Origin: Yinghuangia soli
GTDB lineage: Bacteria > Actinomycetota > Actinomycetes > Streptomycetales > Streptomycetaceae
Direction of reading: 5' to 3'
NCBI RefSeq assembly: GCF_021502675.1
Contig: NZ_JAKFHA010000055.1
Coordinates: forward strand, 1-32,896
DNA: 32,896 bases
The first letter of the stretch is position 1. Every line of letters starts with the position of its first letter. Position numbers and translations under genes: made by a program. This document shows positions 9,201 to 16,256 of this stretch, piece by piece. The notes under the pieces were generated by a model. That model was not told the origin of the DNA. It did not search any database and saw only the letters and a list, made by a program, of their open reading frames with translations.

Positions 9201-10226
9201 CGCTGGCCCGAACTGCGGCCCGCGCTCAAGGACCAGATCCAGACCCGTCTGGAACTGCGGCTCGGCGAGCCGATGGAGTCGGAGGTCGACCGCCGCATCG
9301 CGGTCAACGTCCCGACCGACGCACCCGGCCGCGGCCTCACCCCCGAAGGGCTGCACTTCCTGGCCGCGCTGCCGCGCCTGGACGGCTCCTCGGACCCGTC
9401 CGACCTGGCGGACGGCTCGGCGGACATGATCGCCCGCGCCAAGGCGGCCTGGACCGGGGCGCCCGCGCCGAAGGTCCGCATGCTGCCGCGCCTGCTGCCG
9501 TACGAGCAGCTGCCCGGCCCGGACGTCCTGCCCGGGCAGGCGGTGCCGGTGGGCATCGACGAGACCGCGCTGGAGCCGGTGTTCCTCGACTTCACCGCCG
9601 AGCCGAGCTTCGTGCTCTTCGGCGAAAGCGAGTCGGGCAAGAGCGCCTTCCTGCGCCTGGTGGCGCGCGGCATCACCGAACACTTCACCCCGGCGCAGGC
9701 CCGCATCATCGCGGTCGACTACCGGCGTTCGCTGCTCGGCGCGGTCCCCGACTCGCACCTGCTGCACTACGTCGCCGCGGCCCCCGCGCTCGGCCCCGCG
9801 GTCGAGCAGGTCTGCGACTCGCTCAGCCGCCGCATCCCGGGCCCCGAGGTGACCCAGGAGCAGCTGCGCAACCGCAGCTGGTGGTCGGCACCGGACGTCT
9901 TCTTCCTGGTCGACGACTACGACCTGGTCGCCTCGTCCACCGGCAACCCGCTCCTGCCCCTGCTCGAATACCTGCCCCTGGCCCGGGACGTCGGCCTGCA
10001 CCTGATCATCGCCCGCGGCTCGGGCGGCGCCAGCCGGGCGCTCTACGAACCGGTCATGCAGAAGCTCCTCGACCTGGGCACCGGCGGCCTCCTGCTGTCC
10101 GGCAACCGCGAAGAGGGCCCCCTAATCGGCGGCGTCCGCCCGACCCAGCTCCCCCCGGGCCGCGGCAACCTGATCTCCCGCCGCCGCGGCGTCCAGATGG
10201 TCCAGACCGCCTGGCTCGCACACTGA
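6252..10226 (+). CDS. eccC: Type VII secretion ATPase EccC (FtsK/SpoIIIE, three ATPase domains)
   Basis: A 1324-aa EccCab in one polypeptide. Two hydrophobic helices near residues 38-82 anchor it in the membrane, followed by three FtsK/SpoIIIE-type domains. Domain 1 has Walker A GATGSGKS (473-480) and a full Walker B ending in Asp586-Glu587. Domain 2 has GGPRSGKS (838-845) but its Walker B Asp948 is followed by Gly-Trp rather than Glu. Domain 3 has GESESGKS (1124-1131) and Asp1221-Asp1222. In this family the first ATPase powers secretion and the third binds the signal of the EsxB-type substrate. The ATG start has only a moderate GGGG Shine-Dalgarno. It heads an operon with the next three genes (34-base, 29-base and overlapping spacings). 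Confidence 0.96.
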   Translation: MTVVIVKRPPRVFPPAVPSDEMVLESPPELERPEEQGWMNSLLPMMTMLGSAGFLFMPGANKMMFVMGGMMMISSLGMVIANIVRMRKGNAPAMLNARRDYLKYLDQQRGKVRRTARRQRSAQLWTHPAPDQLWSVVAGGRRLWERRAGDADFAQVRLGTGRQRLATPLVAPQTAPLDDLEPLCAEAMRRFLLTQSMLDDLPMAVSLRSFYHLTVSGDSDTVYGVARAMLGQLATLHSPDDVVIAVAAHSSRAQHWDWVKWLPHVQHPSESDGAGPLRMVVDDLGEVERLLADQLANRPRFAPTGAPVLDQPHLVVLLDGGTIPSGSVLAGSEGLQGVTVIEVVAGPLDELRGGLAIVAEPERLLLEAASGTAYEGNPDVLSLLDAEALARSLAPLRLSGADGDEPLLANLDFTELMGVGDAASVDVTRTWRPRAPHDRLRVPIGLGESGEPVFLDLKESALEGMGPHGLCVGATGSGKSELLRTLVLGLAMTHSSEILNFVLADFKGGATFSGMSDMPHVAAVITNLADDLTLVDRMRDSITGELTRRQELLRASGNYANIHDYERARTAGAPLEPLPSLVIIIDEFSELLTAKPDFIDMFIQIGRIGRSLGVHLMLASQRLEEGRLRGLDTYLSYRIGLRTFSAAESRAVLGVPDAYTLPPVPGSGLLKFDTESMSRFKAAYVSGPYRSSSTSSSRPGGAPRPVAFTNAWTPEAAFIPAQPSAAPPEPDPDLPDPNVNAALADTVLDVIVKRMAGQGPPAHQVWLPPLMESPSLDAIFASLAPVGVTADRGLAAAGWGGNGRLTAPLGVVDKPFEQRRDLLHVDLSGAAGHVLIVGGPRSGKSTLARTLVASLALTHTPAEAQFYCLDFGGGGLSALNELPHVGGVAGRLDAEMVRRIVSEVAGIVDRREQLFRAQGIDSIATYRQRRANGQLPGEAWGDVFLVIDGWMTVKNDFDALEPAITEIATRGLGYGVHVVVTAGRWPELRPALKDQIQTRLELRLGEPMESEVDRRIAVNVPTDAPGRGLTPEGLHFLAALPRLDGSSDPSDLADGSADMIARAKAAWTGAPAPKVRMLPRLLPYEQLPGPDVLPGQAVPVGIDETALEPVFLDFTAEPSFVLFGESESGKSAFLRLVARGITEHFTPAQARIIAVDYRRSLLGAVPDSHLLHYVAAAPALGPAVEQVCDSLSRRIPGPEVTQEQLRNRSWWSAPDVFFLVDDYDLVASSTGNPLLPLLEYLPLARDVGLHLIIARGSGGASRALYEPVMQKLLDLGTGGLLLSGNREEGPLIGGVRPTQLPPGRGNLISRRRGVQMVQTAWLAH

Positions 10227-10260
10227 CCACGCCCGTCCATCCGACAGGGGGACCACACCC

Positions 10261-10671
10261 ATGGGACTAGACCCGATCCTCGACGCCTGGCTGATACAGC
10301 CAGGCCAGACCCAAACCGCGCCGGCTGCCGCCGTCCAACAGCCTTACGAGACGCGCCTGCAGTCCACCCTGGACCCGGGCGGCGGCAGCGGGCAGGTCGT
10401 CGTCACCCCGGACACCCTGCGCGCTTCTGCGTCCGCTCTGGACGCCATGCGCGCGGAGGTCGGCCGCGACGTCCAGGCCGCGATCAACGCCACGGCCGAC
10501 GAACGCGTCAACCGGGTCCTCGAACTTGCCGAAGCGCTGCAGCACGTGCAAGAACGCTGGGGCGAGAAGCTCAAGCACCTGACCGGAACGATGGAGTCGC
10601 AGGCCGGCAAGCTCCGCGACAGTGCGAATTCGTGGAAGCAGGCGGACACCGGCCAGGCCAAGAACTTCTAG
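10261..10671 (+). CDS. EspC-like small T7SS protein (ESX-1 EspC/DUF2580 type)
   Basis: A 136-aa, largely helical protein. After an unusual 45-residue N-terminal region rich in Pro, Gln and Gly, the remainder (from about VVVTPDTLRASASALDAM) has the pattern of the EspC-type T7SS substrate family: a TPxxLRxxAxxLD start, two long amphipathic helices, and a C-terminal AxSWKQAD ending. A classical central WXG turn is not evident; the nearest is ERWGEK between the helices. GGGGG lies nine bases before the ATG. Its place right after eccC, together with the helical build, suggests an exported substrate or partner of the 722-aa protein that follows. Family assignment is by pattern memory only. Confidence 0.65.
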   Translation: MGLDPILDAWLIQPGQTQTAPAAAVQQPYETRLQSTLDPGGGSGQVVVTPDTLRASASALDAMRAEVGRDVQAAINATADERVNRVLELAEALQHVQERWGEKLKHLTGTMESQAGKLRDSANSWKQADTGQAKNF

Positions 10672-10700
10672 TCCGCACATTTCGACCGGCGGGGGATGCC

Positions 10701-12869
10701 GTGCCCATGACCTACGCGGAACTGACCGCGCTCGACCTCTATCCGATAGTCCAGACCGCCGAGGCCTGGGAGCTCCTGGCCCGCAACATGGACGGCGACC
10801 AGGCGCGCGCCCGGCGCGACGTCGTCGGTCCGCTCACCTACGGGTGGACCGGCAAGGACGCCGAAAAGGCGATCTTCATGCTCAACGTGTTCGCCGACCA
10901 GATGGAGGCGGCCCGCATCGAGGCCGCCGCCAACGCGGCCATCCTGCGCGAGGCCTTGCAGCTGATCAGCGACGCGAAGCTGGAGCTGACCCGCATCGCC
11001 AACGAGGCGCACAGCCAAGGCCTCACGCTCGCCGCGGACGGCCGGCTGACCTGGACGGCGAACTCGGACGCGCAGAACACCTCGTACCAGAACGCCGCGA
11101 ACGGCTTCGCAGGCCGCATCACCGCGGCACTGCAGAAGGCCGTGGACGCTGATGTCGCGGCTGCCGGTGCGCTGCTGGCCAACGTCGACTGGCAAGGTAC
11201 GAAGGACGCGCCCAAGAACGACTTCAACGCCGGTTCGCTGGGCTCGGACGGCAACGCCGACGCGGCACGCGTCGCGACGCTCATCGAGAAGATGAACAAG
11301 CCTGCGACGCTGTCCGAGGACGAAGCCGACGCGTTGCGGGCCTATCTTGCGCAGAACGCGGCCGATGTGCCGTTCTCCACGACGCTGCTGACCCGGATCG
11401 GCCCCGAGGGGCTCTCGGACGCGTCCTACAACCTGGCGATGAGCACCGCGTTGACCGGGGAGCGGAATCCCAAGGACCTCCGCGTCGACGACTTCAAGCA
11501 GACTCAGGCGCTGCTCGGTCAGACGCTCGCCACCGCCAGTCCCACGCTTGCGAAGGATTCGGGCTGGATGCAGCGGTTCAAGGAAGCCGGCGAGAAGCCG
11601 CGGCATACTCCGCAGGACGCCGCGAACAGCGGCAGCCAGAACCCCGCGACCGTCTACGGCTACCAGTCGCTGGCTCCGCTGCTGGCCAACGGGAAGTTCG
11701 ACAGCTCGTTCCTGGCGCAGACCTCGGACGGCATCCTGGCGTTCGAGAAGAAGCAAGGCGATCCGACCGTCTGGACCCGGGAGCCGCAACCCAAGTACCC
11801 GGTCTCGGCCTTGGGCGACCCGGCCCGCAACCTCGACCCGATGAACAGTGTGCTGGACGGGTTCAAGAACAACCCGGAGGCTGCCACCAGCTACTTCGCG
11901 GACCGGTCGGAAGGCGCGAAGCAGGAGGGCACCAAGGAGGATCCCGACCTCACCCTGGGCCGGGAGCGCATCGACGCCATCATGGAGCGCGGCGGCGACG
12001 CGCGTGCGGACAGCGCCGGCAACGCCCTGGTCGCCGCGACAACCGGCCCTCCCGGCAGCCCGGAGCTGGCCCAGCAGCGAGTCGACGCCCTCACCAACTC
12101 GGTCAGGTCGTTCGCCGAGAACGGGACACCCGAACCGCTGCGCGACAGTGTCGTCCAGATGCTGTCCGGCAACGCCGAGTCGATGAACGCCGCGCTCACC
12201 CAGGCGGGCGAGGGCAAGGGCGGCACCGTGCCCGTGCCGCACGGTCCGTTGGCGGAGATCAGCCGGGGCGACATGACCAAGGTCCTGAGCGAGGTCGCAG
12301 CGGATCCGGCCGACATCGAGACGCTGAAGAAGGTCCAGGAGGGATACACGTACGCATCGCTCGACCAGATCAATGCGCGCCAGGACATCCCCGCCGATGT
12401 CAAAGCCAGGTCGATCGAGAACGTCATGGAGTCCTCGTCCAAGGCGTTCGGCGCCCTGGACAGCGTCATTGCGCAGGACATCCGGAAGGCGGCCGAAGAG
12501 GCGCAGGCGAACAACGAAGCCAGCAATTCGCGACTGGGCATGTGGACAGGCCTTCTCATCGACAGTGCGTCGACCATCGGCGGTGCCACGGCAGTTGCCG
12601 CGAACCCGTTGATCGGTGTTCCGGTGGCCCTCGGGGCCACGTACGCGAATGCCTGGGTGAGCGACTACCTGGCGAATGCTCAAGAGTCATCCGACGCCGC
12701 CGCGCAGATCTCCGATGTGTACACGAACGGCGCGGTGTACAGCGAGGAGGTCATGGCGGCGTGGGCCAGGGCCCACCCCGACGCAGGCGTCAGCGAGCAC
12801 ACTGCCATCAACACGGCGCAGGACGGCTTCGCTGTCGGCGACCACAACGCCAACAACGAGACTGGATGA
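10701..12869 (+). CDS. Large T7SS-associated protein with WXG-like N-terminal domain
   Basis: A 722-aa protein. The first 200 residues are helical, with YGWTGKDAE at about 47-55 giving a WXG turn followed by a long helix; this head recalls Streptomyces T7SS-linked proteins annotated as DUF6571. The middle (about 200-600) is soluble, charged and helical, with no catalytic motif I recognise. Residues about 612-652 are strongly hydrophobic and Gly/Ala-rich (starting LGMWTGLLIDSASTIGG), like a membrane-inserting hairpin. The end is acidic. GTG at 10701 sits five bases from GGGGG; ATG at 10707 is the alternative start. No signal peptide is present, as expected for a T7SS client. A secreted effector or structural substrate is likely; its activity is unknown. 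Confidence 0.7.
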   Translation: MPMTYAELTALDLYPIVQTAEAWELLARNMDGDQARARRDVVGPLTYGWTGKDAEKAIFMLNVFADQMEAARIEAAANAAILREALQLISDAKLELTRIANEAHSQGLTLAADGRLTWTANSDAQNTSYQNAANGFAGRITAALQKAVDADVAAAGALLANVDWQGTKDAPKNDFNAGSLGSDGNADAARVATLIEKMNKPATLSEDEADALRAYLAQNAADVPFSTTLLTRIGPEGLSDASYNLAMSTALTGERNPKDLRVDDFKQTQALLGQTLATASPTLAKDSGWMQRFKEAGEKPRHTPQDAANSGSQNPATVYGYQSLAPLLANGKFDSSFLAQTSDGILAFEKKQGDPTVWTREPQPKYPVSALGDPARNLDPMNSVLDGFKNNPEAATSYFADRSEGAKQEGTKEDPDLTLGRERIDAIMERGGDARADSAGNALVAATTGPPGSPELAQQRVDALTNSVRSFAENGTPEPLRDSVVQMLSGNAESMNAALTQAGEGKGGTVPVPHGPLAEISRGDMTKVLSEVAADPADIETLKKVQEGYTYASLDQINARQDIPADVKARSIENVMESSSKAFGALDSVIAQDIRKAAEEAQANNEASNSRLGMWTGLLIDSASTIGGATAVAANPLIGVPVALGATYANAWVSDYLANAQESSDAAAQISDVYTNGAVYSEEVMAAWARAHPDAGVSEHTAINTAQDGFAVGDHNANNETG

Positions 12870-13927
12870 CGGCCGTGGCAATGCGCTGGAAGATCGTGGC
12901 CGCAGTGGCAGTGGCGGGTGTTCTTGCTGCTGCCGGCGTGGTGTTCGCGATTCGGCCATGGGAGGGCGACGCGACCGCAAGCCTCCCCGAGCGGGTCTGC
13001 TGGGGGTCGGTCGACAGCCGACGGGTTGCCGAGCTGGTCCCTGACGAGGACTACAAGTATTCGGAGTTCGCGGACGTCCGCTATCCGCAGACGGATGCCC
13101 GATGCGCGCTGCGGATCCCGGAGCTCGGGACGGACAAAAGCTCCTTCGTGTTCTATGCCGGACACGTCGCGAGCAGTTCCCAGGCCCCCTACCTGGATGT
13201 CGGCCAGGGCGTCGGCAGTCCGTACCGGGCTGCAGGACCGAACGGGGCGATTCTGGTGTCGGACCACCAGGCGTGGACGTACATGCCCTCGTGCAAGGCA
13301 GGCGTGCCGGACGAGCGCCCGCGGATGGCGACCGTGACTGCGCGCGACCGAGGCGCCGAGGAAAAGCCCCCGCCCGGTCGGACGAAAGTCGATTACGTGG
13401 TCCCCGGTGCTCCGGACAACTCCGCGAAGTTGGTAAGCCTCTTGGTAGAGCTCGCCAACTCGCTGCTGGACAAGTCGGGTTGCAATGGGGAACGACTCGT
13501 CGGCGGCGAAATCCAAGGCAGCGTGGACACCAAGACGGTTGCAAACAGCGAGAACCTGTGCGGTGTGCCGGGGGTTTCTCCGGACTGGAGGGTGAAGTCG
13601 GGTCTCCAGGTGTCGACAGTCCGCACTGCCAACTGGGCCGAGTGCCATGTACGCGCACTTCCCGAAGGTACGTTGCTCCTCCGGTTCGACACTTCGTCGG
13701 GACCGCTTGCCGCGGGCATGCTCAAGGAGTACACGCCGCTGCAGTCCGTCACGACAGGTGGAACGATCGGGGGCCATATCGCCCACGGGACCGGAGTGTG
13801 TTCGGGTCCGGGTGTGCTCGGCAACCTATTCGTCGACCAGGACTTCGGGGAATCGGCTGCGAAGGATCTCTTCCTCGGCCTGTCGAAGGGGCTGTCCGAT
13901 CCGAAGGCCTGCGCCGCCGGCGGGTAG
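12866..13927 (+). CDS. Membrane-anchored eight-cysteine tandem-domain protein (paralogue 1)
   Basis: A 353-aa protein with one N-terminal transmembrane helix (about 9-28) and the rest outside the membrane. Its eight cysteines are at 45, 80, 143, 206, 232, 260, 312 and 349. They fall into two similar halves: each starts with an LC/VC-x-G motif, has a second Cys before a beta-like stretch, a third Cys, and a final Cys after an amphipathic helix. The same layout recurs in the genes at 14000-15091 and 15088-16209. The start ATG overlaps the preceding stop as ATGA, so it is coupled to the 722-aa gene; an ATG at 12881 is possible. Codon bias is somewhat weaker than in eccC. Distant resemblance to DUF3558-type cysteine domains is a guess; function unknown. 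Confidence 0.8.
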   Translation: MTAVAMRWKIVAAVAVAGVLAAAGVVFAIRPWEGDATASLPERVCWGSVDSRRVAELVPDEDYKYSEFADVRYPQTDARCALRIPELGTDKSSFVFYAGHVASSSQAPYLDVGQGVGSPYRAAGPNGAILVSDHQAWTYMPSCKAGVPDERPRMATVTARDRGAEEKPPPGRTKVDYVVPGAPDNSAKLVSLLVELANSLLDKSGCNGERLVGGEIQGSVDTKTVANSENLCGVPGVSPDWRVKSGLQVSTVRTANWAECHVRALPEGTLLLRFDTSSGPLAAGMLKEYTPLQSVTTGGTIGGHIAHGTGVCSGPGVLGNLFVDQDFGESAAKDLFLGLSKGLSDPKACAAGG

Positions 13928-13944
13928 TTCGCCGACGTCTGCGC

Positions 13945-13989
13945 AGAAGGCCCGTTGCCCCGAATCGTCTTCGGGGCAGCGGGCCTTCT
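13945..13989. terminator. Bidirectional terminator between convergent operons
   Basis: A 20-bp stem (13945-13964 with 13970-13989) containing a single T-G wobble and a five-base loop lies between the stops of the two convergent genes. AGAAGG and CCTTCT at the stem base give short A and T tracts on the two strands. It should end both the eccC and the mycP operons. Confidence 0.9.
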
Positions 13990-13999
13990 TGTGTGGTGG

Positions 14000-15091
14000 T
14001 CAGGCGGATTTGCAGGCCGGGGAGTTGCGGTAGGCGGCGGCGAAATCGCTGATGAGCTTGACGGAGTCCGCCGGGGCGAGGTCGGCATTGGCATCGAAAA
14101 GGTCGAAGATCGCCTGGCGACCGGCGCAGTCGAGGAACAGCCACGGGTGCGCGCTCGTCGGGTTCACCGATGCGTCGTTTCCCGGGGTGCGCAGGTAGCC
14201 GGCGACCGGGCCGCGTACGACAGTGAGGCGCACGAGCGCATTGAAGTCGTCGTCGAAGACTTCGCAGCCGTAGGCCGTGCTGCTGTCCAGGCTTCCGGCG
14301 TGGAGAGCGGCGGAGGCACGCAGGCGAGCCGGGAGCGCCTCCTGCGGGATGAGGCCGCACAGCGGGCCGGTCCCCACGGGCTCGAGGCTCCTGGCCCAGA
14401 GCCTCCAGTGGTTCCGGACGATCCGGTCGGTCTCCGCATCCGCTTGTCCGGCAGGTGCGGTTCCGTGCGGCAGGGCCGCGTCGGGGATGGCGGGGGCGCC
14501 GCAGCCGGCCTGCTCGTTCACGTACCGGGCCGCGCGGACCACCCACTTCGCGCGGGTGTCACGGCCCGCTTCGCCCCGCCCGGGCACGGACTCGTTCCCC
14601 GCGACCGAGACGAAGACCGGCACGCCGGGAGCCACGGCCGGGCAGGGCAGCAGAAGCCATGCGCGGTCCGAATCCGCGCTGCCCTCCAGGCCGGGGCCGA
14701 GGGGTGCTTGACCGGCGCCCATGAGCTGCGTGCGGTACTCGGCGACCTCGTGGGCCTGCGGCAGCGGGTATGCGGTCACGATGATGGGGCCGGCCGCGCA
14801 CTCGGTTTCCGGGGAGCCTGGTGCGGGGGCGCGGTAGACGCGTTCGGTGATCCTCGACTGCGGCCCCAGGTCGCGTACTTCGCCGGTACGCAGGATCCCG
14901 TGGCAGAGGTCCTGGCCGAAGCGGGCTTCGGCGGAGAGGTCGATTCCCCACATCGTGCCGGTCGCCAGCACGGAGAGGGCGGCGAGGGTGACGAGTACCG
15001 TGCGGGCGCGGCGCCCGGGACGCCGGGAGCCTTCGGTGTTCTCGGTGTTCTCGGCGCGCTCGGTGTACTCAGGGTTCTCGGTGGCTGTCAC
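14000..15091 (-). CDS. Membrane-anchored eight-cysteine tandem-domain protein (paralogue 3)
   Basis: A 363-aa protein. A short cytoplasmic head rich in Glu, Asn and Thr (residues 1-20, encoded by a 9-bp repeat) and a basic patch precede one transmembrane helix (about 31-50). The extracytoplasmic part has eight cysteines at 63, 98, 150, 197, 245, 276, 322 and 360, collinear with the two sister genes: DLCHGIL opens half 1 and PLCGLIP opens half 2, and each half ends with a helix followed by a cysteine (NEQAGC, NSPAC). The GTG start overlaps the stop of the upstream gene as GTGA and has GGAG six bases before it, so the pair is co-translated. It is the last gene of the esx-mycP arm. Function unknown. 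Confidence 0.82.
   Translation of the reverse strand: MTATENPEYTERAENTENTEGSRRPGRRARTVLVTLAALSVLATGTMWGIDLSAEARFGQDLCHGILRTGEVRDLGPQSRITERVYRAPAPGSPETECAAGPIIVTAYPLPQAHEVAEYRTQLMGAGQAPLGPGLEGSADSDRAWLLLPCPAVAPGVPVFVSVAGNESVPGRGEAGRDTRAKWVVRAARYVNEQAGCGAPAIPDAALPHGTAPAGQADAETDRIVRNHWRLWARSLEPVGTGPLCGLIPQEALPARLRASAALHAGSLDSSTAYGCEVFDDDFNALVRLTVVRGPVAGYLRTPGNDASVNPTSAHPWLFLDCAGRQAIFDLFDANADLAPADSVKLISDFAAAYRNSPACKSA
15035..15079. repeat. 9-bp tandem repeat inside a gene start
   Basis: Five 9-mers are read on the plus strand: GGTGTTCTC twice, GGCGCGCTC, GGTGTACTC and AGGGTTCTC. They encode the Glu/Asn/Thr-rich head (EYTERAENTENTE) of the minus-strand protein that starts at 15091. The unit resembles those at 3805-3849 and 30590-30616. 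Confidence 0.75.
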
Positions 15092-16209
15092 GACCCGCTC
15101 CGTTCGAGGATCCGGCATCCGGCGGCCTGGGTTTCGGCAGTGACGAAGCGGTCGAAGCTCTGCCGGTTCGCCTCCTCGGCGGCGCCGGTGATGCCCTGGG
15201 TGCTCCAGGCGACGCGGGCGTCGCCGCACTGGGCGGTGACGCGGGTCGGGCGGGGTTCCGTGCCGGTCGGCGCGTAGCGGGCGCCGAGGTCGACGAGCGG
15301 GCCCCTGAGGGTCAGGACGTCCGTGGACGGCTGCGGGGATCCGGGGGCGGACTGCGGTGCTCCGGACGCGGACAGCGCGCAGCGGGTCCACGCGGCGGAC
15401 TGCCCGGCCGCGGTCGGCGCGGCCGCGGCCGGCGCTCCGCAGGCCGGGATCTTGGACGCCGGGCGTTCGTACGACGGCAACGGCGTTCCTGCGGACGGCA
15501 CTTGGGCAGGCTGCGGGTCGGCGCACCCGGTTGCGCGCAGGACGTTCGCCAGCGCGTGGGCAGCCGTCGCGGTGAGACGCTGCCGGTCGTCCGCGAGCAG
15601 TTCGCCAGGGCGTCTGTCGACCGGCTTCCCGGACGGGTTCCCGACGATGGTCGCGCGGGCCAGCAGCGTGGCGGCGGCCGCGCCCGGCTGCGGGCAGCTC
15701 CCGGTCAGCCAGACCGCGTCGTTGCCCGCGAGCCCGGTGCCCCCGCTCAGGGCGGTGGCGGAATCGTCGGGGAGCAGAATCCATTTCGGGTCGGCGTAAG
15801 CCACCGGCAGAACGTCGATCCGCAGGCTGTGGGTACCGAAAACCGTGCAGGTGAAGCCGGGTCCCTCGGACTCCGGACGGGATTTCATCGTGTCGTACGC
15901 AGTCTGGTCCGCCGAGCGCATCCAGCGGAACGCAGCGATGTCGGCGGACGGCACCAGGCCGTCGCACAAGCGCTCCGGTATGCGTGCGTCCGTGCGGCGG
16001 ACGATGTCCGGGCGGTCGTCGGCACGTTCCGCGGTGGCATCCCACGACCACCACGGCAGAGCTATGGACGCCGCGACCAGGAGGGCTCCGGCGAGCAGCC
16101 TGCGTAACGGCCGCCAGTCGTCTGCCGGGTCGATCGCCGGTGCCTGGTCCGGTCTTTCACTTGCTTCTTCGGGCCCCTGCTGCTCGTTTTGCGCAGCGGA
16201 ATCCGCCAT
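15088..16209 (-). CDS. Membrane-anchored eight-cysteine tandem-domain protein (paralogue 2)
   Basis: A 373-aa protein with an acidic cytoplasmic head (1-31), one transmembrane helix (about 36-54, ending in LPWWSW), and an outer region with eight cysteines at 82, 121, 172, 229, 257, 277, 328 and 365. ERLCDGLV begins half 1 and IPACGAP half 2; a second Cys precedes beta-like sequence in each half, and TGC and AGC follow amphipathic helices. This matches the neighbouring paralogue and the one at 12866-13927. ATG at 16209 is chosen because GGGGG stands seven bases upstream; a GTG two codons earlier is too close to it. It begins 47 bases after mycP in the same direction, so it probably belongs to the mycosin operon. 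Function unknown. Confidence 0.82.
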   Translation of the reverse strand: MADSAAQNEQQGPEEASERPDQAPAIDPADDWRPLRRLLAGALLVAASIALPWWSWDATAERADDRPDIVRRTDARIPERLCDGLVPSADIAAFRWMRSADQTAYDTMKSRPESEGPGFTCTVFGTHSLRIDVLPVAYADPKWILLPDDSATALSGGTGLAGNDAVWLTGSCPQPGAAAATLLARATIVGNPSGKPVDRRPGELLADDRQRLTATAAHALANVLRATGCADPQPAQVPSAGTPLPSYERPASKIPACGAPAAAAPTAAGQSAAWTRCALSASGAPQSAPGSPQPSTDVLTLRGPLVDLGARYAPTGTEPRPTRVTAQCGDARVAWSTQGITGAAEEANRQSFDRFVTAETQAAGCRILERSGS

Positions 16210-16256
16210 CGCCACACCCCCGTATGTGTTCGAAGTGCCGCGACCCTACCGCGTGG

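Noticed and set aside
5880-10001. 1373-codon open frame on the minus strand opposite eccC
   Set aside because: Arg/His/Gln-rich translation without recognisable domains; it is the antisense shadow of eccC in high-GC DNA.
12866-13927. Lipoprotein assignment for the cysteine-rich paralogues
   Set aside because: No lipobox: the first cysteine lies well beyond the hydrophobic helix, so a transmembrane anchor is more likely.
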